From Hyperoplus lanceolatus (lineage: Eukaryota; Chordata; Actinopteri; Uranoscopiformes; Ammodytidae), in the NCBI GenBank assembly GCA_026929865.2, contig CM049397.1:26788198-26852197 (forward strand): a stretch of 64,000 nucleotides of DNA, read 5' to 3'. The position numbers and the translations under genes are program-made. Below, piece after piece: positions 1-13,600 of this stretch. The notes beneath the pieces were generated by a model. The model ran no database searches. It was given only the letters and a program-made list of their open reading frames with translations, and was not told the DNA's origin. Each line of letters begins with the position of its first letter. The stretch's first letter is position 1.

Positions 1-3000
1 GGGGTTAAGATCCGTGTGTGGGAGCAAGTACACTTAGGTATGTCAGAAGATTTCAGTGTAATTTGAGTTGCAAACGCCGTCATCATGCCTTCAGGGAGGT
101 TGCGTAATCTTCTTCAAGCCAAGACAAGGTTGTTTCTGTTCCTTACACAGCAGAGATTCCCACAGAATACCATAACATACAGTAAAGCTCAGGTGGTCCT
201 TTCCCATACATGAGCAGAATGGGAAGGTTGAGAGGTGAGCTCTTCTTGATAACAACGCATTGTTTTATTTGGACGGGGCCTTTGGAGGAAAGTAACACAA
301 ACCCGCTTTTGTGATATGTTGTAATCTGATAACGAGGAAAGAAATCATCCAGTGGGAAGGAAAGCAGATGAAAGCAATACAAGTCAAATCAAGTGCAGTT
401 AACCAGAACAAATGATCAAACAGAACTGTTCACTCTTAACAATTTTACAGCTCCCATCATTGACTTTTCAATTTGGACAAGAAAGAACTTCACTGGAAAC
501 CTTTCAATGAGGAGAAAAGGAAAGGAACTGAACTTCCAGGGAAAGAAACAAGTAATAAGTAGTACAAAGTAGACACACTTAAAAGAATTACAATATAGAC
601 AGAACGAAAATATTACGAAACAGAACGATAACAAAACATCCAAGTGAAATTGTAGTGGCCAGAACTAATTTACATTATGGGATTTAGCTATTTAATGGTA
701 TTTGAAAATATACTGATATGGAAAACATAATCGCAATTGAGCAGTGCTTTGCTTTGAGACGATTTTTTGAGCAGGTTCACTCGTTAATAATTTTTTTTTT
801 CTAATTCATTTGTTTTTTTTATCTCATTCATATGTGTCTGAAAGAGGAAGTCTGGATCAGAGAGGGTCTCTTTAGTACACATGATGGACCCAAAACATGG
901 AGAGCTTTTAACACACCGTTCATTAGAATGAATGGTTGAACCTTTAGGGATGCAGTATCCAGTTCTCCTTAAATGCCAGGACACACCGGCCCGATAATCG
1001 CCGTCGCAGAGTTTCGAGGGGACGGAGACACGAATCTGTTTGGTGTGTGCCGTGAAATTGGTCGTAGTTGATGTCGTCGGGCAGTCTTTCAGTTTGAGCA
1101 ATTTGATTTGTGGAGGGCTAGCGAATCAGTGAAGCCCGGAAGTGAGGCGAGTAGCACAAACAGCTAACAACAGTTAGCCATCGTTTTAATGTGTTTGTTT
1201 GTTTCGTTCAGCGAGTACTCACATGCATCAACCCTTGTTGACTGCTCGACACCATGCTCGACACTCTTTGCTAAAAATGGTGCTCTTTATGGTCCTATGT
1301 TTATGGTCTAGAGAGCCGTCCCATCATTTCCGGCTTCCGTATTTTTTCGGGCCACAATACAGATTAGCGCCGCCTGCTGTTATGGAGACATTACGTCCCG
1401 CGCAAGCGCAGAGCGTACGGAAAGGCAACAGTTGGTTTGGTGTGTTCTTTGCACTTTTTCTCCACCGATTCAAGAGTGAAATATATAGCCCCTTAATCGC
1501 TAAATGCTCCACTGTGTTCACAGGGTTCTTGCTAACTCTTTTTTTACTGAATAAAAAGGTTGTATAAGTTTTGAGACTAGACAAAACACTAAAGTTTTGG
1601 TGAAATACCGAAAACAATCAGCTTAGATGAATCTACATTAGAATGAGCTACACCTTTCACAAACACATCCTTATATGAACTATCGTTATTTAATCATATT
1701 GATATTAGGCAGCTGCAGTATTATATAAATACTTGTTGCATCTTCCTTTGATATCTGTCAAAACCACAGCTCCATAATAAAGGTGCAGTTTGACACATCG
1801 ATTTCCCACGCTTAGTTCGCCAAGTCGTAAAACCTGGTTTACCTGTACTTGCTTGAGGGCGTGCCTCAGGTTTTGAGCCGATGATCCATTCAAGACATTT
1901 GCAAATAAGGCTACATTATTGGGTGGGACTTATTTGAATACTGACAACAGATCTACAAGAGGCTCAGGACTCCACAGAGAGCAAATACCACCGGCAGAAG
2001 CTTATAGGCAGTTGCTGCAACTCAGCAATAGCACTATAGCCCTAATTAGTAATATAAAATGTTTCTGATTAAGACAAAAGTGAACTGCCAGTCCAAAAAA
2101 TACAGAGAAACATCTGTTTCTCTCCTCGTTGTCTCCTCTCTTGTTGGATGCTTTGTATCTCGGAAATTCAACGCAGATGTAGTTATGGATCCAAGACAGT
2201 TTTTATCCTATTTGGTTTGCGTGTGTCGTCTAAATGCTCTTTCCTTTTTTGTTTGATTCCCTATAAAACAAATAAACCATTTGAGTTCAGGCAGATGGCG
2301 TTCTTTTCTTTGGATGCTCTGCAATCTCTTATCTTTCATTGTTCATGATCACAAACAGACAACTATGACTTCAGCCAGAAACATAAAAGCCAACCACTTT
2401 TCTGTACAGAAAGAACATGATTTTGAAGTTAGTCAGTCACTAAAAAGTCACTCACTAGTTTTAGAACAACAATTGTTTAGCAAATATTGGGAATTGTGTT
2501 CATTGAGATACACATTTGGTGTTGGTGTCTCAGAGATCCACACAGACCTGGTGTTTTCGTCTGTTCAGTCTAAGCTCATTCTCTTAAGCTTATTCACAGT
2601 ATATTTTTATTGCACTTTGTCACATTTAGCTTTTCTCAAATGAACTCTACCGTCTCAGCCAAACGTAAAAAAACTTTTTTTTTCTGGTGTTTCGTTTTTA
2701 TATTTACAATACAATTAATGTATAGAAACAAAAAATGGAAACACACTTATTATACTATTTCTCTAAATATTATAGCTTTATTACCTAACCTTGTTTTTTC
2801 GGGGAAACGTTTCTTGGAAATCATTAGCAATCTATCTTATATGCCCTCTCTGCACTTACAACTGCCCCTCACTGCTGTCTTCCCCAAGAAAGGAAAAACA
2901 ATGTCCATGGAACGTACAGTTGGTATTAAAAGATTAACAGTAAATCCTCATTCCACACTATTGTAGCTCTGATGAAAGGTGAAGTTCCCTTTGAGGTGGG

Positions 3001-3976
3001 ATCTGTCTGCTGCTGCCGAGGTTTGGGCCGAGGACACCCTGCCGTGTTTGATCTACTGTACTGTGTAAGTGATTTACAGTCTTCAGATCATATAATTCAA
3101 ACCATGTGACTTCAAAGCCAAATACCTTCATATACACTTCATGGATTCGGTTTGGCAGCAGCACAATACGTCTGTGACCCATATCCCTACCTTGAAAGAC
3201 CATGACCATTTGCAGGCAGTTGTTTGTGGTCTCATGGAGCTTTAGTGAGTGTTATTCAAATGTCAGCACATTACATCCATGTTTACAACACAGGCAGCTA
3301 AGACCCCTACGTACAGTAGATTAAACTATAATAGAAACAATAGTAAGTGTTTTGGTTTATGCCTTGTCATAAAGCTGCTTACTGCATTACGCAGGCAAAA
3401 TAGGTGTCGAAATCATGAGAGGAACAGATTGAAAAGGTACAAACCGGCTATTTTAAGACGGGACTGGTATTAAATGCCCAAAAGCATGTGTGCAGAAAAC
3501 TCACGGTATCAATAGTATTGTGATTTGATTGGGGAACATAAGCCAACAATTAGAAGACTGATATATTCATTCACATGAAAGTCGTAAACTGTATAACTAA
3601 AAAAAACAACAACATTAAAACCAAAAATTGTAAACTCCATTGCGTACTTTTGCTTTGCCACTTCGCTGACCTGCGTTCTCGTGCAGGTCGTAACCGTGTT
3701 TGTGTAAAAGTATGAGCCGATTTTCAAGGCGTAGACAAATTAAGCCAAATCAACGTGCCCGTTTTGTAACATGTGAGAATTACATAAATCCCATTCTCAG
3801 GAGATTAAAGCTTTTTTTTCCTCCAAACTTTCTTCCAGCCAGAGGGGCATTTCTTTGCATTCTTTGACCCTCCACTGGATTCATTCCCATGAGAAAGTCT
3901 CAGCCTACTCTTCTGACACCATAAAACAGCCACAGACGAAATGACAATGCTCTGACCCGCATCAGAGACTCTGTTT
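1..3976. other. No gene recognised
   Basis: I see no exon or protein family here. The longest distinctive reading frame (784-1101, minus, 105 codons, six cysteines) has no ATG and resembles nothing I know. A slightly GC-richer stretch at about 940-1440 could be an old mobile-element remnant, but it shows no clear terminal repeats. Confidence 0.5.
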
Positions 3977-4006
3977 GTGTGACTGTGTGTGTGACTATGT
4001 GTGTGG

Positions 4007-4040
<34 letters not shown>
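3977..4040. repeat. (GT)n microsatellite, imperfect
   Basis: An interrupted GT tract whose purest run is at about 4010-4039. It is ordinary simple-sequence DNA, and it generates spurious reading frames on both strands. Confidence 0.9.
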
Positions 4041-4043
<3 letters not shown>

Positions 4044-4789
4044 ACGGAGAAGAGGGATTCATTGTGTTTCCAATCCAATATTGTCCCATTAACAGTGAGG
4101 ATCTCTGTGATGCTGTGGGAGAGCTGTATGCGTGTGTGTGTGTTATATTGTGTTAGAAAAAGAAGCATGCGTGTATGTTCTCTTGTACCCATAATTTAAA
4201 ACATTTCTGTAAAAGGAGAACGTTGTAGCAGGTCTTCACGTTTGAAAGGTGCTGCTTTGGTGCTAAAACTTGGTTTAAAAGCTTATTTTGAAATGAGCTT
4301 TAGGTGAAGGGATTGGGTTTCAGTGCTGTTTTGTTTTGCAATGGTAAATGGTTCAGTATGCTTGAAAATAATCAACACACTTGAATGCAATGTAAAAAGC
4401 TGGCTGACATAACTTCATCTTGGCCCTATCACACCACTGCCTCCCAGATCTTTCTCTGAGAGCTCTGTGCCTTTTCTAAGATTTTGTTGTATCAGTGTTA
4501 AGAGTAAAACACATAAGGGTGACAGCTGTAAGATCGCGGAGTTGTAGTTACCCATGTACAGGAGGTTCCGGTACCAGCTCTCCGTTTAAAGGGTCCGATT
4601 CCTATCACCTGAGAGTCTTACTCGTTTAAGGATAACAGACAGACAGGACAGACTTGTATGTTTTTGAATACTTTTGCAGATGTGTTTAGACTATCAGATA
4701 AGAAATTGAACAGGCCACATACAAGGCCACTTCACACTTTGCATTGTCACAGACAAACTGAACTGAGCTGAGAACTGCTAATTTGGTCT

Positions 4790-5072
4790 CTATATGCCAA
4801 TGACCGCGTGTTTTCAACACGCGTCTGTTTGTTTTTTTCTTATTTTTTTATTGTTTGTTTTAATTTAAATTTTTATAATTTTCTGAAACAATAACTGTGT
4901 ATCTGGGTATCTAAATCCGAATCTGATGAAAATGGGGGCGGGACCTGATAAGCCTTTGGCTTCTTCCGTCACCCTTCGGACAACACAAAGTAAGATGTAT
5001 GAAGATATGAAAGAGAAAATTGTGTATTGTGTGGAATTGTCCGAAAGAATAATAAATAAATAAATAAATAAA
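4790..5072 (+). mobile_element. Probable retroelement 3' end with (AAAT)n tail
   Basis: The segment has a GC-rich stretch (GGGGGCGGGACCTGATAAG at 4934) followed by AT-rich DNA, and ends in an AATA/AAAT tetranucleotide run at about 5048-5072. That layout is typical of the 3' end of a non-LTR element. No coding sequence remains, so the family is not assigned. Confidence 0.35.
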
Positions 5073-5454
5073 CTAGGAATAATTAAGCTGGTGGCGAGGA
5101 GACACGCCTAGCTTTCTAACTGCCTTTGTCCTGATGTCTACCCTGCTTACACTGGCCCAGCAGTAGGACCGAATTGCCATCGGGTCTTACTACCACACCA
5201 GTCGCATCAGTTAACGGCAGCTCTCCTCTAAATGATCCAGGCTCTTGGTATAGTTGCTAGGATAGGGTTTTAATGGCCAGGACAGCAGGCCATAAGGGTA
5301 TGTTTAGTTTAAAGGGCTAGAAGTAACCTATAAGAAACCTTTTGTAGATGTAAGAACACACTTCACCTAGTAAATTACAACCTTAGAAAAGATAATGATC
5401 CAAGGTCCACAACGTGTTAAAAGAAGATTAAATGCTTTATTGATATATGTATAT

Positions 5455-5725
5455 ATTTTTTTCTAACCTTTATTTATACAGGTAAATCCCATTGAGTCCG
5501 AAGACTCTTTTTCAAGGGAGACCTGTTCCCATTCCCACGTTACCATTCACACACACATTCATACACCGATAGCAGGCTAACTATCGACATTCACACGAGG
5601 CAAGGTGGGTGAAGTGTCTTGCCCAAGGACACAACAACTATGACACAGGTGGCAGGGCGGGGATCGAACCTCCAACCCTTTGATCATCGTCCGACCTGCT
5701 CTACCACCTGAGCCACAGTCGCCCT
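5455..5725 (-). mobile_element. tRNA-derived SINE
   Basis: Read on the minus strand, the element begins with a tRNA-like head. An A box, TGGCTCAGGTGG, is the complement of 5704-5715, and a B box, GGTTCGATCCC, is the complement of 5660-5670. Their spacing fits an RNA polymerase III internal promoter. The body contains the GGGCAAGACACTTCACCC block seen in many fish SINEs. It ends with a LINE-like tail, TACCTGTATAAATAAAGGTT, followed by an A run. I could not find a clear target-site duplication. The element is not coding; the short frame at 5680-5904 is a shadow of it. Confidence 0.85.
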
Positions 5726-7370
5726 ATCGTCTAATATCTAACCTTCAATGCAGCAGAGCTGAAGCGGGGATTGTTGGTTTCCGGTTGGGTTGTGGAGAGG
5801 CAGAGGGAAAGTCACTTGGCCGTGCAACTTCTCCTTCACTGCTGTCTGGGAACTGCAAGGAGATCCTCACGAACTTTGTACAAAGTCTCAGAAAGTTCTC
5901 CTAAGAGGAAAGGAGAGGGGAGCTTAGTCAGGCTCAGCCTTCCAAACCTCCTAGCCGTCCGGTCTTGATTCACTCAGTCCAGCAGTGTGAGCGTTCAAAC
6001 AAAGAGTTCTTCTAATTGTCCCTTCAGCTGGTTGGAAGTGGTTAAGCGCTCTTCTGGTCGGTCCTCTGTGATTTAGCTGATGAAGGGTGTTGAGTTCTCT
6101 AAGTCTTGCAATGTTTTGGCTGCTCTGTTTCTCTGTCTCGTCCAGAGACTCAAGTTCTTTTCAGAGACTAAGTCCTTTTCTTCGTCCGTAGCTTGCTTCT
6201 CCGGGGTGGTCGATCCGAGGTTTGCTTGCTTCCGTCCGCGAGGTCCGACGAGGCTTAACTGACTCTTTCTCTGCAAAACCTTGCCTTATATCTCTCACAA
6301 TTTTATGATGAATAACTTTTGCTAGTTTACCCCTTCCCCTCTCTCTCTCCCCACCTGCTTTTGCTGAGATGCAATATTTGGTCACCTACTTCTCTCATGG
6401 CAACAAAAATAACTTTCTACTTAGATTCTTATCTTGACACCTGCTTATACAGGATGCTGCCAGCTTCCAGTGCCGCATCCTGTCACTCCAACTCTTGACA
6501 GCACTTGTCTGACTATACTTCTAACATAATAACACATCATAGTACCTCTAAATCATATTATTCATTAACACATCAATCAACCATTTCATGGTAACAACAT
6601 AATTCATTACATTTTTACTTCATAGCTTTAGCTTGCATGCGGTTACATATGGTTATAATCTCTGTGTTTACATAGCATGATTATATAGTCCCTTTAAGTT
6701 GCTTGGTATATTCAGAGCCTTGTCCCGGGCCTTTCAAAGAGGCCTACTGGTAAGAAAGCATTATTATGGCTTTATACCAGAGGTGGTGAGGAGCAGTTAG
6801 GGATTCAGATTACTTGACACAGCGCACACCTTCACTCTCTCCTCGAAGGTCTTTATGGTGCTGCACTTGAAGAGCGCTTGTATGAAGGACTGAAGAAGCC
6901 AATGAAAGAGCTTAAGAGAGAAGTTCAAACCCTACATCCTTTCTCATCTCTACACATCTGGCCTACCGCTGTGTTATTGTTGGACTGATGGTTTTGGAAA
7001 GTTAGAGAAATTGTCGGCAGCAGTGCCCAAAATACAATGTTGAAAAGGGGTTTGTGGGAATGAGTTTCAACAAACACTTTGTTTGAAGCACTGGCTGACC
7101 CCTTTAGGGTCAGGTGTTAACGACTTTTACGATACTATGTCACTGAGGACGCCTGACATAGGTTGTAATTTTTCTTAATGGACAGTTCTCATGTGTCACT
7201 TACACTTGATGTTCTAAACTTTTGTATTAAAAGACGCCCAGCTTTTGTGCCAGGTGCTCTACTACAAAAGTTTTTAAGCATTTATAAGAGGGAGGAGATG
7301 CAACAAATGTATTTTATGGTCTGTATCTTGACCCTGTAAGCTACGGGTTCAGGAAATGCATGAAATATTT
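5726..7370. other. Intergenic, no gene seen
   Basis: Only short, unrelated reading frames are present. I see no splice-site-bounded coding segment and no recognisable repeat. Confidence 0.5.
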
Positions 7371-7470
7371 GGATGGAGCAGGTTTTCCATTGATCACAGG
7401 TTTGTTGGTTCAATCCCTGGATCCTCAGGCACACATCAAAGTGTCCCTTAGCAAGATACTGAATCCTTAA
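7371..7470 (+). mobile_element. Degenerate tRNA-SINE-like fragment
   Basis: A B-box-like GGTTCAATCCC at 7407-7417 is followed by GTGTCCCTTAGCAAGATACT. This matches the layout of a fish SINE head and post-tRNA block. The A box is degraded and no tail is visible. Confidence 0.45.
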
Positions 7471-9607
7471 TTAGATTGAGCATGACAACCTTTTTATCTT
7501 GTGTTGAAAGTGCCATGACTCAATATGACGCCATGTGGGAGCTTTGTTTACAGAGCGGTTTCCCTAGCTCCTCAGCAAACTGCATGCAAGCAGGAACAGT
7601 TGCATGGTTCAACTTGAAACCTGTTCATCTTTGACCTCGTACCCTATGAGGAAGTGTTGCAGCGGAGCACTCACAATGACTCAGTGAATTCTTATCTTTT
7701 GGATCACTGTTCACTGTCGGCACACTGTCAGGTATTTTCTGGTAACAATGGAACACTGTAGGTGTAACCTATGCCATCTATTATACCTGTATTGAGTCCT
7801 GTATAAATTGTCAAGAAAAAATATGAGGTGAGGGTTGGTTTTATACAGCAGGCTATATGGGAAAAGTCAAGCGTTTTTGGAAAATACACTTTTTCTCTTT
7901 CTTTCAGAGAATTATATGATATAATACATATCAGTATAATGCCATCAGGGTGTAAATTCAAACCCTGGTTCTATCCTAGGTTCAAAAATGAACAAACTTC
8001 TCTGTATGCAAATACAAAACAACAGCAATTTGTGGTTTGGGAAAGGTGTGGTGCTTAAACCATGCTAATACTAGATACGCCACACAGAATTGCTGGGAAG
8101 AATTGACAAAATGATGTCCGTATTTACAGCATATAACACCCTCTTAAACGACAAATCATAGTCCTTCATTTTCTGTTTGTATAGAAGATATATACAGTAT
8201 ATATATAAATATACTAATAGGATAAGACCTACCTTTCCTCTTACTTTTGGTCTTTATGTTGAACTAGGTGTAACATCTCCTTGGCCTTGCAAGAGAGTGT
8301 CATTGATCTCATCGAACTTGGCAAAATAAATAGTATTATTTCTCAAAATGTGGACCTATTCCTTGAAAAGATCACATGGAGTAAAATGAGACATGTGCAT
8401 GAGCAGAAGACAGGGATGAACAGAACACAGCCTGTGTGAATAGCACACCTAGTTCAACAACATGATTGATACATGCTGGTTTGGACGTTTTGACTGAGCT
8501 TTTCCCAGGGTTTGGATTTCCCCTGCAGTAAATCGCTGAAATATGATGCATTTCCTGTCTCAGTAACAATTGAAATTTTTTCACACAGTTCATAACAATA
8601 TCCTATTCGAAAATAATTCAACGTGTCTACTTGTAAGCTAATTCTATAATTGACATTTGACATTTTCAAGCAAAGGTCCTGGCAAATATGTGGCATTCGG
8701 ACAAAAGCGATAATTCTCCCTTTAATTGGGGATATTCCATGAGAGAAAGTGATGCGAACTGATGCTGATTATGCCTCACAGCTGATCAGGTCAACTGGGT
8801 TTACCAGATGGCCTGTTCTTCCTCCATTGGCTCACCGGTCTCGCCAGTTGTGCGTCTGTTGGCCGCTATTATAGGGGGTGTGCTCATAGTCGGATATGGT
8901 TTGATACAGTAACTCTGAGTCTGGGGGTAATTGGACACTGAGGACAGCCGGGTGTGGGAAGCTCAGCCAGGCAGAGGTCCAACTGGGTAGGAGCTGTGTG
9001 TCAGGTCAATGACCTGCAGGCTGACCCGCCCTCCTTCTCTTCCTTGTCTTTGATAGAATAAAATACATTTTAATCCTTGAAATTCAGTTTTCTGTCAAGG
9101 CAGCATATTTACCAAATCAGGGGCCATAGATGAGCCTGGTAGCAATAACCTTTCCTGAAAGTCATTCCCAAAAAGTTTCCAATAATCTTTCCAATTTTTC
9201 ATGATTACAATTGGCAATGTATTGGTGAATTCTTGCTGTTGCTCTATGTATTATTTTGTTTTTGCTAAGTGCACAGTGAGCTGTTTTTACCCCAATTGCA
9301 CCAATTGCATAGCCTGGCACCACCTGCCTACCTACATCCGCTCAATCTTCATTTCCCTTCAGTAGTCTTCTGTACAAATGAAATTAAGTACGATGGTCTG
9401 GTAGGACCAGGCTACCAATTGCATGTTTTTTGGTCTACTATCCTTTCAGCACACATTCAACTACAAGTCTGAGGTATTGGTCTTTTAACCTTAATTGGCC
9501 AAGTGGTTGAAAAAAAAAATACACACAAATTAATGTTAAACATGACATAACTTCCTTTCTACCAACATGTATACAACAAGAGCTAACTCCCAGGCAAATC
9601 TCAGAAA
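7471..9607. other. Intergenic, no gene seen
   Basis: The region is AT-rich with a short TA-rich run near 8190-8215. I see no exon, RNA gene or clear mobile element. Confidence 0.5.
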
Positions 9608-10617
9608 TTAAGGGTGTATTCACACTGGGAAAGTCTGCTAGTTCACTTGCTTTGGTCCAGACCAAATAGAGTTTTGATTTTTTTTGTTTGGTGTGGTCCA
9701 ATTTCATATTGCCCCTTTTGCAAGTGAACCAGCATTACGAAGCAAAACCACACGTGATCTGAGGTTATTCATTCATTGGACAGACATTCTGGGGTGGAGA
9801 GAAACAGGAAGCACAAAGTTAAAACTGCGAAATATATATCATTGATATAATATGTGGTTAAAAATAATAAAATGGCCTACATCTAGCCTATAAATAAAGA
9901 GGAAAAACATCAAATTATTGTTGTTTCTTATGGTTATAATATGTAGCCTATGTGGCTTGTAGCCTACAATGTGAAAACATAATTTTTACTGTATTTTTGG
10001 TGCTGGACGCACGTCACGCGAGAAGATTAGGCTCAAGCTGACACTCAGCTGATTAAGCTGTGTATCAGCTGGGTCGGCGCAGTTCAGCTCCAAACTGACA
10101 GGGGGATAGTATTGACGGTCCCGTACATGGAAAGCAAAATAAAAACACACACTTCTTGCGCAGCGTGAACCTGTTGGCACTGTGCGAGAGACGCTCCCCT
10201 CTCCTTCATCTGATCGCTGAACACATTCAGCATGTTTACGCGTCCTCTCGATCAAATGTAATATATTGTTCTGGGCTCCCGGTCAAACCACAACGTATCG
10301 TCCTAATAATGGCGACAACAACACTTTCCCCATAATGTGAAGCTGACGGCTATTTATTAAGAAAGAAAAGGCACAGTGCCTCCTGCATTTGGGTCGGATC
10401 GAGTCCGGACAAATTCACACCACAAACGAACTGCAGCAGAGTGCGTTTGGAAACGCACCGAGACTACCTCTTCAGCTGGGTCTCGGAGCGTTTGTTTGGT
10501 CCGCCCCCGAGTGCGATTGCTGTATTCACACCTGCCTGAAAGATGCGCACCGAAGGCAGAAGTGCATCTGAGTTCGTTTCAACCGAACTAAACACGGCAT
10601 GTGTGAATAGACCCTAA
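9608..10617. mobile_element. Non-autonomous DNA transposon with terminal inverted repeats, about 1 kb
   Basis: The left end reads TTAAGGGTGTATTCACAC (9608). The right end, read in reverse complement, begins TTAGGGTCTATTCACAC, so the ends form an imperfect inverted repeat of about 17 bp. Subterminal blocks on both sides contain TTTGGTCC-type motifs. No transposase frame is visible inside, so it would be non-autonomous. The flanks do not give an unambiguous target duplication, so the superfamily is open. Confidence 0.6.
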
Positions 10618-13600
10618 ATGTATGCTTCTGCTCCATCTATAGACATAATGCAATACTGTATGAACGCCACATGTCAACATTTTCTACTAGTTTAAGTCTA
10701 TTTGTCTTCTTGTGATGCCAATATAAGCTTATGTATTTTCAAATTAATATTATAAATGTCTTCATCAAACAACAGATGGAGCTACAGCAGCTGAGAGCCT
10801 GAAGCACAAAAGCACTCCATATCATAACAGCGTAACCTAAGGCATGACCCAGAAACAAACTGTTGAATAGACTAGATTTATCTGCCAAATACATATTTAA
10901 ATATAGCCTGATAATCCCAGGATGAACACAAAAACCCACACTGTCAATAGACATGGTTCCCTTCAGCTCCATTAAATTAAAGGACTCATCTTCTTAACAT
11001 ACTTAGTTCATATTATCATTCAGTTTGTTTCTGATGCCCTCTATCTCTTCCATTGTACTAACAGGTAAAACATGTTTGACCTAAGACCTGATTATTAGCC
11101 TTACCTAACCTCTGGAACTCTTCTCTGGAAGTCCCGGAACAAGACTTGATGACTTTAACAACAGCTGAGACCCCGACCCCTGCGGTACTTCTCAGCCATA
11201 ACACAACACTGTGAGCTAAGCACAAAGCAGCAAACAAACGTGACACCATAACAGTGGTGTCAAGTATAGTCAAGTGCACCAATAGGAGCTCATGGAACTC
11301 ATAGAAAATTGCCCACCCTCAAACACTGACATACATATACAGTCCAGGGACCAGGTGACAGTGTAATTATAACCGCCTGTAAACAAACACAGTCTGTACT
11401 GTCAAAACATAAACACAGGACTCAAAGCATGCGGTCTCTGATTGGATATTCATCTTCGTTCTCGATTTTGATTGGCTCATAATGTCATTGTGTCACCTTC
11501 CCTCCTGGACACAGCACTGTACCTCGCATGTGAATACTGTTCTCTGCTTTCCTTTCTACGTCACTACATGTAGTGTACAAGTGCATGACAATAAATACGA
11601 CAGACAGGCACTTGGAAAGTATTTAGAACAGGTAGCTACCTTTGTACAGATGGTAAATCTAAAGGTTACTGAAGCTTGTTCAAGTGTTGATCATGTGCAG
11701 TGTCACGTTTGAAGCAGATAATTGTTAGACATCACGGCATCATCTGCGGCCCAGAGATGATGGGCACATAGCAGCACAGCTTAGAGGATAGCAATGTCGG
11801 CAGGTTGCTCAGCCCGAAACTCTGATCAACAAAAAAATATCTAAACCGTATTGGTTGGATTGCAATTAACTTAAAATATCTCATGTTAGCATGCTGGCAA
11901 TAGCATTTTAGGCAAAGCACATATGTTTCTAGGGGAAAGGTTATTCCAGTCAATAAATGGTTCGTAGGAAGTTAAATCCAAATAGGTCGGAAGTCAACAG
12001 TGTTTATAGTTGTTCCTAACAGCGACTCAAATGCAGAGGAAAACAAGATAAGGGAAACAAAATATTGCTTAACTCTTGGAGCTTGTCAGTATCTCAAACA
12101 GAGTTGCAATCATTTGTACCACAAAAGTGACTAGTCTAGCCATAGAGAGAATTTGAAACCCTTCCAAATGTCTACACTCCACACAGCTGGCCAATCACTG
12201 CAAGAATTATTTGTAAATGACGGATGATGGGTTTGGAAAGTTACAGAAATGGTTAGACACATTCCACCTAGACGCTCTTTTACCATCCAACATGTACTTC
12301 TGAAAAAGCCTCACAGAGCACTCAATTTTATTTCTGTAATTTTAGGTTGCCTTTTAAATATCTGGCAGGTGACAACAGATGAAAACTAGCCTCTTAGGCT
12401 GACTCTGGCTCACATACATTTTGAATGTTGATTAGTGTGCAATGCCTCTGAACTAAACCAATAAATAAATAAAGAAAATAGAGGCTGTAGATATTGAATC
12501 TTGTTTTTCCTGTTTGCAGTAAACAATTCTAATCAACATGCTTTTATGCACGTCTCAATATCAATCTTCTATTCTATCAGCCTGACTGCCAATCTCCCTC
12601 AAATTATGTAATTGCTCTCCAAAACAAACGGTAACCAGGCCAAACTGATGACTCTTGACTGCCAAAAGGGAAACATAGTTAAGTCTTGTTTGGAAATAAT
12701 TGTCTGGTTTATCCCCTGCAACCCTCCGCTGCTCCCACTTTTATTACCACAGCATGCTTCTTAGATGAAATATCCAATGGATTATTTGTTCAAATAATCA
12801 CATCTAAGAACAAATCCCTCGAAAACAAAAGTCAAGTGGATCTTCATCCCTTTTGCCTCTCACATTCCTAGAAATAGCGGAGGGTGTCTTACTTGGAACC
12901 ACTGATGGTCCATGTGATCTCTGTGCTTTCAACTCATGCCAGACTCTGATTGGTATGCCACATACAATAACTCAACTGGCATCACATTGAGCAAAGAACA
13001 TGCAACGGGTGTTATGGGTTCAACCACCTGCTCCGCTGAAAGTGTTTCCATTGTGATGACTGTGATGCTAACGGAACATCCTTCAAGTGGTTCCACTCTC
13101 TGACTTACATTGGTGCGTGCAAGGCCTGATGGGATCATGTGAGGTGACCTACCACTCCCGGGCCTTTGCCGTTGATCCACAGGGCAGAGGCTGATGTGGA
13201 GCTTGAGATAACATCCCAAAGCTAACATGTGGCCACCCTTTAATCTGCTAGGCACGTGGCCCGAGGTAACCAGCGGCACAGAACCGCTCATGGGGTGCTG
13301 CTCCAAATGATCTGGAGGCCTTGATAGAGATACTGTTTATTTATTTTCATCACGGCACATGCACACATTCATTTATTGTTGGATTGCGAATGTGGGACAC
13401 AGTTGACTGAAATCCTTTTTCGATCATGTCATCGGTCTTCAGACGCTGTGTGGCAACAGTGGTCACATGACGTCTGGATAATGCTGTGAATACCTTGTTT
13501 CTTTTCAATTGAATGTATTCACCAATAGCCAGTGTGGCTGTAAACTGTTGGTTTCAGTTCTAATTGTTTTCCTTTTACAGTGGAGTTCCCCTGAATTTTG

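Noticed and set aside
784-1101. Cysteine-containing 105-codon frame on the minus strand
   Set aside because: No ATG, no recognisable family, no splice or promoter context; most likely chance or an old repeat.
12929-13306. 125-codon minus frame
   Set aside because: Starts with ATG but has no domain, no homology I recognise, and lies in AT-rich intergenic DNA.
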